A DNA stretch of 33,508 nucleotides from Solidesulfovibrio sp. (GCF_038562415.1 NZ_JBCFBA010000034.1:1-33508); one strand, 5' to 3'; positions 1 through 8,344 are shown, counted from the stretch's first letter. The notes: a model not told the origin generated them from the sequence alone. Numbers and translations are program-made.

Positions 1-110
1 GCCCGGAGCGCAGCGACGGCATCGAAAGGCGCAATTCCGGCCTCGCATCTTCGGGCCGCGCGCATCCGCCCCCCCGGTGACCGGCACCCCGCCCGCCCGC
101 CAAAGCCGAC
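1..110. other. Window edge, no gene supported
   Basis: I see no supportable gene, RNA or promoter in these first bases. They may be the edge of a neighbouring gene outside the window or plain intergenic DNA. Confidence 0.4.
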
Positions 111-213
111 CGGGGGGGCCGGGGGGCGTGACGCCCCCCGGTGGGGTCCAGGGGCAACGCCCCTGGTGGGGTCCGGGGCAACGCCCCGGTGGGGCCTGGG
201 GCAACGCCCCGGT
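111..213. repeat. Tandem G/C hairpin repeats downstream of tyrS
   Basis: Three tandem units of 23-25 bases each begin TGGGG and contain the self-complementary core GGGGCAACGCCCC, the first with slightly longer arms. A fourth, related hairpin (a G6 arm, loop CGTGA, a C6 arm) lies just before them. The block starts 8 bases beyond the tyrS stop codon. The stems are strong but no T-run follows on either strand, so they resemble a REP-like element that could stabilise the 3' end of the tyrS transcript or aid its termination. That function is inference. Confidence 0.7.
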
Positions 214-220
214 CTATCCG

Positions 221-1495
221 CTAGCCCAGGGTCACGACGCCGTAGTTCTTCTTGCCTTTGCGCAGGATCAGGAGATCGCCGCCGAGGAAATCCTCCGGCC
301 CGAGCGCCCGGTCCTCGGCGGTCACGCGCGCGTTGTTTATCGAGATGGCGCCGGCCTTGATGTCCTTTCGCGCCTGGGAGTTGGACGGGCACAGGCCCAT
401 GTCGGCCAGCAATTTGGGCAGGGGCGGCAGGTCGGCCAGGCCGGCGAAGGTCAGGCCCGGCGCGGCCTCCAGGGCGGCCTTCAAGGTCTTGGGATCGACC
501 GTGGCCAGGTCGCCGCCGCCGAACAGGGCCGTGGTCACGGCCTCGACCTTGGCCAGTTCGGCCTCGCCGTGGATCATGGCCGTGGTCTCGCGGGCCAGGC
601 GCTTCTGGGCGGCGCGCAGGTGGGGCTCGGCGGCGGTCTGTCCGGCCAGGGCGTCGATCTCCTCCTTGGGCAGGAAGGTGAAGTAGCGCAGGAAGTTCAC
701 GACGTCGCGGTCGTCGGCGTTGATCCAGTACTGGTAGAAGGCATAGGGCGAGGTCAGCTCGGGGTTGAGGTAGATGGCCCCCTTCTCGCTCTTGCCGAAT
801 TTGGCGCCGGAGGCGGTGGTGATAAGCGGAAAGGTCAGGGCGTAGGCCGTGTTGCCGGATTTGCGGCGAATGAGTTCCAGCCCGGCGGTGATGTTGCCGA
901 ACTGATCGCCGCCGCCAATCTGCAACGTGCAGCCGTGCGTCCGGTTGAGGTACTCGAAATCCAGGGACTGGAGGATCATGTAGCTGAATTCGGTGTAGGA
1001 GATGCCGGTGTCCTCGCGGCCGATGCGCGATTTCACCGAATCCTTGGCCATCATGTAGTTGATGGTGAAGTGCTTGCCGGTATCGCGCAGGAAGTCGATG
1101 ATCGACAGGGGCCGGGTCCAGTCGAGGTTGTTGGCCGGCGTGACGGCGCCGTCCAGGCCCAGGCGGGCGAAAAAGGCCATGGCCTGCGCCTTGATCTTCT
1201 CGGCCGAGGCGGCGACCGTGTCGGCCGTACGCATCTGCCGTTCCTTGTCCTTGCCGCTGGGGTCGCCGATAAGGCCCGTGGCGCCGCCCAGGAGAAACAA
1301 CGGCTTGTGTCCGGCCTTGGCGAAGCGGGCCAGGGCCAAAAGCGGCACGAGGTTGCCGATGTGCAGGCTGTCGGCCGTGGGGTCGAAGCCGCAGTAGAGC
1401 ACGCGGCCGGGCGTGTCGAGGTGGTCGCGCAGTCCGGCCTCGTCCGAGGCCTGGTGGACGAGGCCGCGCCAGGAGAGTTCGTCGAAGATGTTCAA
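221..1495 (-). CDS. tyrS: Tyrosine--tRNA ligase
   Basis: Class I aminoacyl-tRNA synthetase charging tRNA-Tyr with tyrosine in the cytoplasm. At 424 residues it has the length of the bacterial TyrRS family. The HIGH signature appears as HIGN near residue 46, the KMSKS-type loop as KFGKS in the middle of the chain, and an S4-like RNA-binding domain occupies about the last 65 residues (SNSQARKDI through KNYGVVTLG). The start is a TTG, chosen because AAAGGA lies six bases upstream and because the protein then begins MNIFDELSWRG as expected for the family. It is the last gene of the minus-strand run from rny, 46 bases after the SPOR lipoprotein gene, and is followed by hairpin repeats. Confidence 0.97.
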   Translation of the reverse strand: MNIFDELSWRGLVHQASDEAGLRDHLDTPGRVLYCGFDPTADSLHIGNLVPLLALARFAKAGHKPLFLLGGATGLIGDPSGKDKERQMRTADTVAASAEKIKAQAMAFFARLGLDGAVTPANNLDWTRPLSIIDFLRDTGKHFTINYMMAKDSVKSRIGREDTGISYTEFSYMILQSLDFEYLNRTHGCTLQIGGGDQFGNITAGLELIRRKSGNTAYALTFPLITTASGAKFGKSEKGAIYLNPELTSPYAFYQYWINADDRDVVNFLRYFTFLPKEEIDALAGQTAAEPHLRAAQKRLARETTAMIHGEAELAKVEAVTTALFGGGDLATVDPKTLKAALEAAPGLTFAGLADLPPLPKLLADMGLCPSNSQARKDIKAGAISINNARVTAEDRALGPEDFLGGDLLILRKGKKNYGVVTLG

Positions 1496-1541
1496 GGACG
1501 GTCCTTTTTGCGGAAGACGGTTGGCGATTCGGCAGGGCCGC

Positions 1542-1922
1542 TTACAGGTCCTTGCCGGGAATGGGCGGGGCGGCCCCCGGCGCGGGCGCGGGCGAGGACG
1601 CGGCCTTGTCGGCCTTGGGGCCGCGCGGATAGGGCTTGACGCCGCTTATGCGTTCCAGCCGCGCCAGGTTGTCCGGCGCCTTGTCGTAGAGGTCCACGAG
1701 CACGTTCAGGGTGAACTGCCCGTTTTTGATATCGGTTTCGATGCGGCTGTCGAAGCCGTTTTTCTGCAATTCGTTCTTGAGGGTCTCGGCGTTCTGGTAC
1801 TTGCTAAACGAGCCCACCTGGTAGGTCTCGTGGGGGCGTTGCCAGTCGTAGACGGTTTCGTCGGCGCAGCCGGCCAGGGCCAGGGCGGCGACGACGAGCA
1901 ACGCGGCGAGAAAACGCGGCAT
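1542..1922 (-). CDS. SPOR-domain lipoprotein
   Basis: Small 126-residue protein with a lipoprotein signal peptide: a hydrophobic stretch ending in the lipobox LAGC, with the lipidated Cys at residue 19. Residues about 33-80 (YQVGSFSKYQNAETL onward) look like a single SPOR repeat, a fold known to bind denuded peptidoglycan glycans at division sites. The tail is rich in Pro and Ala. The ATG at 1922 is chosen because a longer upstream reading would remove the signal peptide. It sits 10 bases after the preceding secreted hypothetical gene and before tyrS. An envelope or septal role is inferred from the SPOR similarity; the specific function is unknown. Confidence 0.8.
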   Translation of the reverse strand: MPRFLAALLVVAALALAGCADETVYDWQRPHETYQVGSFSKYQNAETLKNELQKNGFDSRIETDIKNGQFTLNVLVDLYDKAPDNLARLERISGVKPYPRGPKADKAASSPAPAPGAAPPIPGKDL

Positions 1923-1932
1923 GGCGGGCTCC

Positions 1933-2409
1933 CTAGGGCTTGCCGCCGGCGCGGCGCTGTTTGTCGTTGTATTCGATGACCTCGGTGCGGCCATTTTGCT
2001 TTTCCGTGACGAGCATGAGCTTGTCGCCGTCCACGTTGATGTTGACGAGCCTGGAGCACTTGTTGATGCCCGGCACCACGGCGAAGGCCTTGTCCGCGCC
2101 CACGGCCACCAGGTCGTAGGTGATGGGGCATTCGGCGTTGCCCACGCCATGGCGGATGAGCAGGGCGTCGTAGCCGTCGCCGGGCTCGCCCACGCTCATG
2201 TAGGACTGGGCGGTCAGGGCCGCGCCCGTGGCCTGGTGGATGACCCGGCCACCCAGGTAGACGGCGGAGGACGCGCCGTCGCGCACGACTTCCAGGGGAC
2301 CGGCCACGGTCATGTAGATGGCCATGCGTTCGGGCGCGGCAAAGGCGCCGGGCGCGGCCAGGCAGACAAGCAGGACGGCCGAACAAACCGCGAGGGTGCG
2401 AGGCGTCAT
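1933..2409 (-). CDS. Secreted hypothetical protein
   Basis: I do not recognise the family. The 158-residue protein begins with a typical Sec signal peptide (hydrophobic core about residues 5-20, AFA-A cleavage near residue 25), so it is probably periplasmic. The mature part has two cysteines (NAECPITY and INKCSRLV) that could form a disulfide. Its ATG overlaps the ymdB stop by four bases (ATGA), implying translational coupling, and the SPOR lipoprotein gene follows after 10 bases. It probably belongs to the same transcript as ymdB and tyrS. An envelope-related role is suggested only by the signal peptide and the neighbouring lipoprotein. Confidence 0.8.
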   Translation of the reverse strand: MTPRTLAVCSAVLLVCLAAPGAFAAPERMAIYMTVAGPLEVVRDGASSAVYLGGRVIHQATGAALTAQSYMSVGEPGDGYDALLIRHGVGNAECPITYDLVAVGADKAFAVVPGINKCSRLVNINVDGDKLMLVTEKQNGRTEVIEYNDKQRRAGGKP

Positions 2410-3212
2410 GGCGTTTCCTCCGTTGGCGGCGGCGGTGACGGATGCCGCCAGGCAGCGATAGTTACGACCTTGCCCGTGGCCGCGTCAACATCGAGCAGCG
2501 CGCCCTGCATCTCGGGCGGCGACGTGGAGACGACGAACCGAACCGGCCGGGCCGTGAGAAACCGGCCGATGACCTCCGCGGGATCCATGCCCAGGGCCGA
2601 GGCGGCCGGGCCGGTCATGCCGCAGTCGGTCAGATAGGCCGTGCCCCGGGGCAGCAGTTGGGCGTCGGCGGTCTGGACGTGGGTGTGGGTGCCGCACACG
2701 GCGCTGACCCGGCCGTCGAGAAAATAGCCTAGGGCCTTTTTCTCGGAGGTGGCCTCGGCGTGGAAATCCACCAGGCGCACGGGCACATCGGCCGGCAGCT
2801 CGGCCAGGATGGCCTCGGCGGCCCGGAAGGGGCAATCCACGGCGTTCATGAAGACGCGGCCCAGGAGGTTGATCACGGCAAAGGGCGGGCGGTTGGCCGG
2901 CCGAAAGACCCGCCAGCCCCGGCCGGGCGCGCCGGGCGGGTAGTTGGCCGGGCGCAGCAGGCGCTCCTCGGCGTCGAGGAAGGGGCCGATGTCGGCGTGG
3001 CGAAAGACGTGGTTGCCGCCGGTCAGGACGTCGATGCCGGCCTCGAGCAACTGGCGGGCGGATTTGGCCGTGATGCCGATGCCGCCCGAGGCGTTCTCGC
3101 CGTTGGCCACGACCAGGTCGAGCCGCAGGTCGCGGCGGACCTGGCGCAGGCGTTCGAACACGATGGCCCGGCCCGGCCGGCCGACGATGTCGCCCAGAAA
3201 GAGAATGCGCAT
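2406..3212 (-). CDS. ymdB: YmdB-family metallophosphoesterase
   Basis: TIGR00282/YmdB-type calcineurin-like phosphoesterase of 268 residues, the usual length. Metal-binding motifs are visible: FLGDIVGRPGR at the N-terminus, VVANGENASGG near residue 36, GGNHVFRH near 66, and CGTHTHVQTAD near 173. Family members hydrolyse phosphodiesters such as 2',3'-cyclic nucleotides. In Bacillus subtilis YmdB affects mRNA levels and binds near RNase Y targets. Here it also lies near rny, separated only by the DnaJ-like gene, which supports a conserved functional link. The start ATG at 3212 gives the canonical MRILFLGD start. The stop overlaps the start of the next gene. Confidence 0.94.
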   Translation of the reverse strand: MRILFLGDIVGRPGRAIVFERLRQVRRDLRLDLVVANGENASGGIGITAKSARQLLEAGIDVLTGGNHVFRHADIGPFLDAEERLLRPANYPPGAPGRGWRVFRPANRPPFAVINLLGRVFMNAVDCPFRAAEAILAELPADVPVRLVDFHAEATSEKKALGYFLDGRVSAVCGTHTHVQTADAQLLPRGTAYLTDCGMTGPAASALGMDPAEVIGRFLTARPVRFVVSTSPPEMQGALLDVDAATGKVVTIAAWRHPSPPPPTEETP

Positions 3213-3239
3213 GCGATGCCTGTCCCCAGGGCCAGGATT

Positions 3240-3971
3240 TCAGACCGGCGCATCCGGGTCAAGCACCCGGGCCACGAAATACAGATCACCGTCCGGGGCG
3301 CCGCCGATCCCGAGCCCGCCGGCGCCCCGGGCCACCAGGACGTCGCCCGTGACCGTGCCCGGGGGCACGGTCACCACCGCCGGGCGCGAGCCGGGCACCA
3401 GGCTGCGGCCGCCGCAGGCCGGGCACGGGGAAGGAGCCAGACCGCGACCGGCGCAGGCCGGGCAGGTCCGCGACAGGACAAGCCCCTGCCAGGGCTGCCG
3501 GATGCTCCCCCGCCCGCCGCAGACCCAGCAGGGGCAAAGCCGCCTTCCCGCGCCGCCGCAGGCGGGACACAAAACCGACGGGCCGCCCTCGAAGGCGATC
3601 CGGCCGCCCTGCCGCGCCAGGCCAGGCGGAAGGTCGAGGCTCCAGCGCAGGTCGTCCCCGGGCCGGTAGGCCGGCGGCGGCGGGACGACGAAAAACGGGC
3701 TCTCCCCGGCCGGGACGGGATCGGGAGGCCGAAAGCCGCCCGGCACCCGCCCGGCGGCCCGCCGCAGGCGGTCGCAGGCGGCGCGCCTGTCCGGGTCGGC
3801 CAGGACGGCGAAGGCCTCGGTTACGGCCACGAACCGGCCGGCGGCCTCGGGATCGTCGGGGTGGAGGTCGGGATGGCAGGCAAAGGCCAAGGCCCGGTAG
3901 GCCCGGCGGATCGTTTCCGGTTCGGCGTCCTCGGCGACGCCGAGCAGCGCATAGGGATCATCCGTGGCCAT
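3240..3971 (-). CDS. Short DnaJ-like co-chaperone (J domain plus zinc finger)
   Basis: 243-residue J-domain protein. Residues 1-65 form the J domain with the HPD motif (CHPDLHPDD), needed to stimulate DnaK ATPase in the family. Then come a proline-rich linker instead of a Gly/Phe region, the beginning of a DnaJ-type substrate-binding domain, four zinc-binding CxxC motifs (CPACGGAG, CWVCGGRG, CPACAGRG, CPACGGRS) and the end of that first beta domain (GDLYFVARV). The second C-terminal beta domain and dimerisation segment of full DnaJ (about 375 residues) are absent. The reading ends cleanly before ymdB with a 27-base gap, so this looks like a genuine short form rather than a broken dnaJ. It lies between rny and ymdB; its client is unknown. 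Confidence 0.88.
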   Translation of the reverse strand: MATDDPYALLGVAEDAEPETIRRAYRALAFACHPDLHPDDPEAAGRFVAVTEAFAVLADPDRRAACDRLRRAAGRVPGGFRPPDPVPAGESPFFVVPPPPAYRPGDDLRWSLDLPPGLARQGGRIAFEGGPSVLCPACGGAGRRLCPCWVCGGRGSIRQPWQGLVLSRTCPACAGRGLAPSPCPACGGRSLVPGSRPAVVTVPPGTVTGDVLVARGAGGLGIGGAPDGDLYFVARVLDPDAPV

Positions 3972-4038
3972 GTTGTTCCCGTCGCCCGGGCGGGGGACGC
4001 CGTTACGCCCCCGCCGCCGGCCACACCCGATCGACGTG

Positions 4039-5598
4039 CTACTTGGCGAAGCCCACCGCGCGCTTCTCGCGGATGACCGTGACCCGGATCTGGCCGGGAT
4101 AGGTCAGGTTGTCCTCGATGCGCTTGGAGATGTCCTTGCACAGCAAAAAGGTCTTGTCGTCGTCGACGTTTTCGGAATCGACCATGACCCGGATCTCGCG
4201 GCCGGCCTGGATGGCGTAGGCCTTGGCCACGCCGTCGAAGTCCAGGGCCAGGTTCTCCAGCTCCTCCAGGCGTTTGACGTAGCTTTCCAGGAGTTCCTTG
4301 CGGGCGCCGGGCCGGGCGCCGGACAGGCTGTCGGCGGCCTGGACGAGGGTTGCCAGCACGGACTTGGGCGGCACGTCCTCGTGGTGGGCCTGGATGGCGT
4401 GGAGGATGTCGGCGGGCTCGCCGAATTTCTTGGCCAGGTCGGCGCCGATCAGGGCGTGGGGGCCCTCGATCTCGTGGTCCACGGCCTTGCCGATGTCGTG
4501 GAGCAGCCCCGCCCGTTTGGCCCGTTTGACGTCCAGGCCCAGTTCGGCGGCCATGATGCCGGCCAGGGTGGCCACTTCGAGCGAATGCTGGAGCACGTTT
4601 TGCGAGTAGCTGGTACGGTATTGCAGCTGGCCCAGCAGGCGCACGAGTTCGGGGTGGATGCCGTGGACGCCGCTGTCGAAGGTGGCCTGCTCGCCAATCT
4701 CGCGGATCTTGATGTCGAGCTCCTGCTCGCACTTTTTGACGATATCCTCGATGCGGGCCGGGTGGATGCGGCCGTCGGTGATCAGCCGCTCCAGGGCCAT
4801 CTTGGCGATCTGCCGCTTAAGCGGCGAAAAGGCCGAGAGGATGACGGTCTCGGGCGTGTCGTCGATGATGAGGTCCACGCCGGTGGCCGCTTCCAGGGCG
4901 CGGATGTTGCGGCCCTCGCGGCCGATGATGCGGCCCTTCATCTCCTCGGAGGGCAGGGTCACGGCGGTGACGGTCTGCTCGGCCACGAAATCGCCGGCGT
5001 AGCGCTGGATGGCCAGGGCCAGGATCTTCTTGCCGCTCTTGTCGGCCGTTTCCTTGGCCTCCATCTCGATCTGGCGGACCATGCGGGCGGCCTCGTGGCG
5101 GGTCTTGGACTCGATTTCGTCCATGAGGCGCTTCTTGGCCTCTTCCATGGTCAGCCCGGAAATTTCCTGGAGGCGCTTGTCGTGCTCCTCGGCCAGGCGG
5201 GAGAGCGCCTCGCCCTTTTCGTCGAGTTCGCGCTCCTTGGCCGTGAGCCGCTTTTCCACGGCCAGCATCTCGGATTCCTTCTGGACGATCTGCTCCTGCT
5301 TTTCCTCCAGGCGTTCGCGCCGGCGCAGGATCTGCTCCTCCTTTTCCTCCACGGCGGCGATCTTGTCGCGGTATTCCTTCTCCAGTTCCTGTTTCAGGCG
5401 GAACAGTTCGTCCTGGGCGGCCAGGACGACTTCCTTTTTATGGGCCGAGGCTTCCTTGCGGGCCTCGTCCAGGATACGGTCGGCCAGGGTCCTGGCTTCG
5501 TTCAGGGTTTTCTGGGAAATCCACTTGTCGAGGTAGTAGCCCGCCGGCAGCCCCAGGCCCACGCCAAAAAGGCCCATGAATATGGTCGAGAATTCCAT
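4039..5598 (-). CDS. rny: Ribonuclease Y
   Basis: Membrane-anchored endoribonuclease that initiates mRNA decay. The 519-residue length is normal. It has an N-terminal membrane helix ([21 protein letters not shown]), a long Glu/Lys-rich coiled coil over about residues 30-200, a KH RNA-binding domain with [10 protein letters not shown], and an HD catalytic domain with [10 protein letters not shown] and the metal-binding HD in [12 protein letters not shown]. The ATG at 5598 follows GGGAGAAG and places the anchor at the N-terminus; a longer upstream reading has no family support. It is preceded by the 6S RNA gene and followed by the DnaJ-like gene and ymdB. Confidence 0.97.
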   Translation of the reverse strand: MEFSTIFMGLFGVGLGLPAGYYLDKWISQKTLNEARTLADRILDEARKEASAHKKEVVLAAQDELFRLKQELEKEYRDKIAAVEEKEEQILRRRERLEEKQEQIVQKESEMLAVEKRLTAKERELDEKGEALSRLAEEHDKRLQEISGLTMEEAKKRLMDEIESKTRHEAARMVRQIEMEAKETADKSGKKILALAIQRYAGDFVAEQTVTAVTLPSEEMKGRIIGREGRNIRALEAATGVDLIIDDTPETVILSAFSPLKRQIAKMALERLITDGRIHPARIEDIVKKCEQELDIKIREIGEQATFDSGVHGIHPELVRLLGQLQYRTSYSQNVLQHSLEVATLAGIMAAELGLDVKRAKRAGLLHDIGKAVDHEIEGPHALIGADLAKKFGEPADILHAIQAHHEDVPPKSVLATLVQAADSLSGARPGARKELLESYVKRLEELENLALDFDGVAKAYAIQAGREIRVMVDSENVDDDKTFLLCKDISKRIEDNLTYPGQIRVTVIREKRAVGFAK

Positions 5599-5765
5599 GG
5601 CTTCTCCCAAAAGCGGCGAGGGAACCGAAAGACCATGGCAAAGAGACGGATCCGTTCGGAATCCGCATTGACGGCCAAACGGCCGCACGGGATCGGCGCG
5701 ATGGGGGAACGCTGGCCGGCGACACCCGTCGCCGGCGGGCAGCACTGCCCCGTTTTTATGTAAAA
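5599..5765. other. Leader between 6S RNA and rny
   Basis: No gene seen. It holds a perfect 9-bp hairpin at 5715-5736 (GCCGGCGAC arm, four-base loop) and a smaller GGGCAG/CTGCCC hairpin at 5737-5750. On the minus strand neither is followed by a T-run, so neither is a convincing terminator for the 6S RNA; they could be part of the rny leader. Confidence 0.4.
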
Positions 5766-5941
5766 GCCCCGGAGCGCCGTGTCGTCAATTCTTTTGAACC
5801 TTGGCAACCAAGGTGGACGCCCCTGTTTGGCCTTCAGGCCACCCGGACAGCGCCGGGCACGCTCACCGGCCACGCGTCGCGGCATCCTATTTTTGAGTAT
5901 CGGCTCAAAAATAAATTAACAATCACGCACACTCCAGGGTA
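5766..5941 (-). ncRNA. ssrS: 6S RNA
   Basis: Regulatory RNA that mimics an open promoter and binds housekeeping RNA polymerase. About 176 bases lie directly downstream of zapA, the classic location of ssrS. The termini close perfectly: CCCTGGAG (5932-5939) pairs with CTCCGGGG (5767-5774), followed by GTG/CAC and CGT/ACG pairs. The sequence shares with E. coli 6S RNA the segment GAGCCGATA, then GGTGAGCGTGCCCGG with its CCGGG partner, GGCCTGAAGG, and CACCTTGG...CCAAGGTTCAA, in the same order. An additional AT-rich stem flanks CCGATA (ATTTTTGAG pairs with CTCAAAAAT). Ends are approximate and I see no convincing own promoter, so it may be processed from a zapA transcript. Confidence 0.88.
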
Positions 5942-5972
5942 CTTTCCCACATGCCGCGCATGTTGGCGGACA

Positions 5973-6227
5973 TCAATCTATCTTGGTCAGCAGCTTCCCG
6001 ACCCGGGATTCGAACTCTTCGAGCCGCTGGTGAGACATAAGCACGTCGTCGGCCAGACCCAATGCGACAAAGGCCAGTAATTTCTCCTTGCCGAGAGGTT
6101 TCCCGCCCGCCTGCAGCAAGTTGTATCGTTGCTCCACCAACGCCTTGGCGGAATCGACGCGCTCCGGTTGCGCGTCCGTCTTAAACGACAAATCGAGGCC
6201 CAATATGGACAAATTATAGCTGGGCAT
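5973..6227 (-). CDS. zapA: Cell division protein ZapA
   Basis: 84-residue protein matching ZapA, the cytoplasmic factor that binds and cross-links FtsZ protofilaments at the division ring. Visible features are the N-terminal beta strand (YNLSILGLDLSFKT), the conserved region ERVDSAKALVEQRYN, and a C-terminal coiled-coil helix (LADDVLMSHQRLEEFESRVGKLL). The ATG at 6227 is preferred to the adjacent TTG at 6230. The ribosome-binding site is weak. The zapB-like gene lies 45 bases upstream and the 6S RNA immediately downstream. Confidence 0.9.
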   Translation of the reverse strand: MPSYNLSILGLDLSFKTDAQPERVDSAKALVEQRYNLLQAGGKPLGKEKLLAFVALGLADDVLMSHQRLEEFESRVGKLLTKID

Positions 6228-6272
6228 CAACGTACCGGGGAAACCCGCCCGTCCGGAAAACCCGCCAGGCGC

Positions 6273-6452
6273 CTAGCCATCGAGCTCCCCCTGGAGCTTT
6301 TCCAGGAGGCGGTCGATGCGTTCGGCCACGGCTTTTTTCTCCGCGGCAAGCTGGGACGCCTCGGCCCGAAGCGCGGCGTTTTCCTCCTCAAGGGCCTTTT
6401 TACGGGCCAGGAGCTCACCCACGCGTCCTTCAAGCGTATCGAAAATGTCCAT
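6273..6452 (-). CDS. zapB: ZapB-like coiled-coil cell division protein
   Basis: 59-residue, almost wholly coiled-coil protein (MDIFDTLEGRVGELL, then regular Leu/Glu/Lys heptads) resembling ZapB, which joins the division ring through ZapA. The next gene being zapA strongly supports this, since sequence alone is weak for so short a coiled coil. The start at 6452 is chosen over an in-frame ATG at 6494 because it has AGGAAAA upstream and gives the expected MDIFDTLE beginning; the longer form would nearly abut the glmU stop. It lies 43 bases after glmU. Confidence 0.78.
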   Translation of the reverse strand: MDIFDTLEGRVGELLARKKALEEENAALRAEASQLAAEKKAVAERIDRLLEKLQGELDG

Positions 6453-6495
6453 GGTTTTTCCTACCCCGAGGCGGCCCGAAATGCAAGCCGCCATG

Positions 6496-7857
6496 TCATT
6501 TCCGCGTTTTCGTCACCTGCCTGCCGCGCCCCAGGGCCAGCCCCCCGTCCGGCACATCGGAAGTAATCACCGATCCGGCCCCGACAAGGGCGCCGGCGCC
6601 GATGGTCACCGGCGCGACCAGGGCGCTGTTGGAGCCGATGAAGGCCTTTTCGCCGATGACCGTCTTGTGCTTGCGCACCCCGTCGTAGTTGCAGGTGATG
6701 GTGCCGGCGCCGATGTTGGCTGCGGCGCCGACCGTGGCGTCGCCCAGGTAGGTCAGGTGGCCGGCCTTGGCGCCCGGGCCGAGGGTGGATTTTTTCATCT
6801 CCACGAAATTGCCGACCTTGGCGCCCTCTTCCAGCACGGCCCCGGGCCGCAGCCTGGCGTAGGGGCCGACCTGCGCCCCGGCGGCCACCCGGGCGCCCTC
6901 CAGGTGACAGAAGGCCTGCACCGTGACGTTTTCGCCGATGACCGCGTCGCGCAGCACGCAGTGGGAGGCGATGGCGGCCCCGGCGGCGATGGACGTGCTG
7001 CCGTAAAGTTCCAGCGGGCCGCACAGCTCCGCGCCCGGGGCGACCCGCACGTGGGGGCCGACGCGCACGCTGTCCGCGGCGCGCACGAGGACGCCCTCGT
7101 CGAGCAGCGCGTCGATGCGCCGCCGGCGCAGCCGTTCCTCGGCCGCCACCAGTTCCCGGGGGCTGTTGATGCCGAGGTAGGCCGGGTCGTCGCCCCGGTT
7201 GACGGCCAGCACGGACAGCCCCGCCCCGCCGGCCAGCCCGACCAGATCGGTGATGTAGTATTCGCCGCCGGCGTTGTCGTTGCGCAGGTCGGCCAGCAGC
7301 GGGGCCACGGCGGCCAGGCGCAGCAGGTAGACCCCGGCGTTGATTTCACCCGTGACCGGGCCGTCGCGGGCGGTGTCGTAGTCCTTGGCCTCGACGATGC
7401 GCACCGCCCCGCCCTGGCGCACCACCCGGCCGTAGGCCCCGGCCTGGGGCAGCTCGATGGTGACAAAGGCCAAATCGGCCGCGCCGGCCAGGGCGGTGGC
7501 GACAAAGACGCCCAGGCTTTCGGCCGTGACCAGGGGCGCGTCGCCGTTGACCACGAGGACGTACTCCAGGCCCTCGGCGGCCAGGCGCGGCAGGGCCGCG
7601 GCCAGGGCGTGGCCGGTGCCGAGTTGCTCGGCCTGGAGCACGAACCGGCCGGCCATGTCCGGAAAGGCCGCTTCCACAAGCGCCGCCCGGTGGCCGATCA
7701 CGGCCAGGACGCGCGGCCCGAAAAGCCCGGCCAGGGCGTCCAGGCCGTAGCGCAGCATGGGTTCGCCAAGGAGCGTTTTGAGCACCTTGGGCGCGTCGCT
7801 TTTCATGCGCGTGCCCTTGCCCGCGGCCAATACCAGTGCGCCGATGCGCTCGTGCAT
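6496..7857 (-). CDS. glmU: Bifunctional GlmU (GlcNAc-1-P uridyltransferase / GlcN-1-P acetyltransferase)
   Basis: Cytoplasmic enzyme making UDP-GlcNAc for peptidoglycan and LPS: it acetylates glucosamine-1-phosphate with acetyl-CoA and then uridylates it with UTP. The 453 residues are the normal length. The N-terminal nucleotidyltransferase shows LAAGKGTRMKS, QAEQLGTGHA and the VNGDAPLV region; the C-terminal half is a left-handed beta helix of hexapeptide repeats, with NFVEMKKS, HLTYLGDA and GAGTITCNYDG acetyltransferase motifs. The ATG at 7857 gives MHERIGALVLAAGKG. It lies 37 bases after the second atpC gene and so may share its transcript. Confidence 0.97.
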   Translation of the reverse strand: MHERIGALVLAAGKGTRMKSDAPKVLKTLLGEPMLRYGLDALAGLFGPRVLAVIGHRAALVEAAFPDMAGRFVLQAEQLGTGHALAAALPRLAAEGLEYVLVVNGDAPLVTAESLGVFVATALAGAADLAFVTIELPQAGAYGRVVRQGGAVRIVEAKDYDTARDGPVTGEINAGVYLLRLAAVAPLLADLRNDNAGGEYYITDLVGLAGGAGLSVLAVNRGDDPAYLGINSPRELVAAEERLRRRRIDALLDEGVLVRAADSVRVGPHVRVAPGAELCGPLELYGSTSIAAGAAIASHCVLRDAVIGENVTVQAFCHLEGARVAAGAQVGPYARLRPGAVLEEGAKVGNFVEMKKSTLGPGAKAGHLTYLGDATVGAAANIGAGTITCNYDGVRKHKTVIGEKAFIGSNSALVAPVTIGAGALVGAGSVITSDVPDGGLALGRGRQVTKTRK

Positions 7858-7894
7858 GGGGATCTCCAAGGGGGCTTGCGGCGGGAAGCGCCGG

Positions 7895-8344
7895 TCAAGG
7901 AACTGAGGGTTTGCCCGGCCGGACCAGGCCCAGGCCGCCGCCGGCCATCTCGTGAAGCCGGATGCGCGTGATCGCCCGTTGCAAGGCGGCCTTGGCCCGG
8001 GCGTAGTCCACGGCTTCCCGCTGCTCGACCAGGCGGGCCTCGGCGCGCTCCCGGGCCTTGCGGGCCCGGTCGATATCGATTTCGTGCGGCATTTCGGCGA
8101 CTTCAGCCAGGACAAGCACCCGGGACGACGTCACCTCGATAAAGCCGCCGCTGACGAAAACATACTGCGCCGCGCCATCGCGCTTGTAGGCGATGGAGCC
8201 CACCCGCAACGAGGAGAGAAAGGGAATGTGCAGGGGGAGGATCGTGAATTCGCCGGCAACGCCCGGGGCGGTGACGGCGTCCACTTCCTGCCCGAACACC
8301 CGGCGGTCGGGCGTCACGATTTCCAGGACCAGGCTTTTGGGCAT
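7895..8344 (-). CDS. atpC: Second ATP synthase epsilon subunit paralogue
   Basis: 149-residue, full-length epsilon-type protein: an N-terminal beta sandwich ([44 protein letters not shown]) and a two-helix C-terminal domain (RARKARERAEARL, AKAALQRAITRIR). By eye about half of its residues match the first atpC product encoded just upstream, so the two are ancient tandem paralogues. Epsilon connects the F1 rotor to the c-ring and can inhibit ATP hydrolysis through its C-terminal helices. Substitutions cluster in the Leu-His-Ile loop surroundings and the tail. The gene begins after the strong terminator of the ATP synthase operon, with GAGGAAG before its ATG, and is followed by glmU. It may be an alternative or regulatory subunit. 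Confidence 0.92.
   Translation of the reverse strand: MPKSLVLEIVTPDRRVFGQEVDAVTAPGVAGEFTILPLHIPFLSSLRVGSIAYKRDGAAQYVFVSGGFIEVTSSRVLVLAEVAEMPHEIDIDRARKARERAEARLVEQREAVDYARAKAALQRAITRIRLHEMAGGGLGLVRPGKPSVP

Noticed and set aside
77-1639. Long plus-strand open frame over tyrS
   Set aside because: Antisense to a clear tyrS; the translation is low-complexity Gly/Ala/Arg, as expected from the opposite strand of GC-rich genes.
5737-5757. Plus-strand hairpin GGGCAG/CTGCCC followed by TTTTT, like a terminator
   Set aside because: No plus-strand gene lies upstream; the surrounding genes and the 6S RNA are on the minus strand.
7895-8344. Second atpC as a pseudogene
   Set aside because: It is full length, keeps all epsilon motifs and has a good ribosome-binding site.
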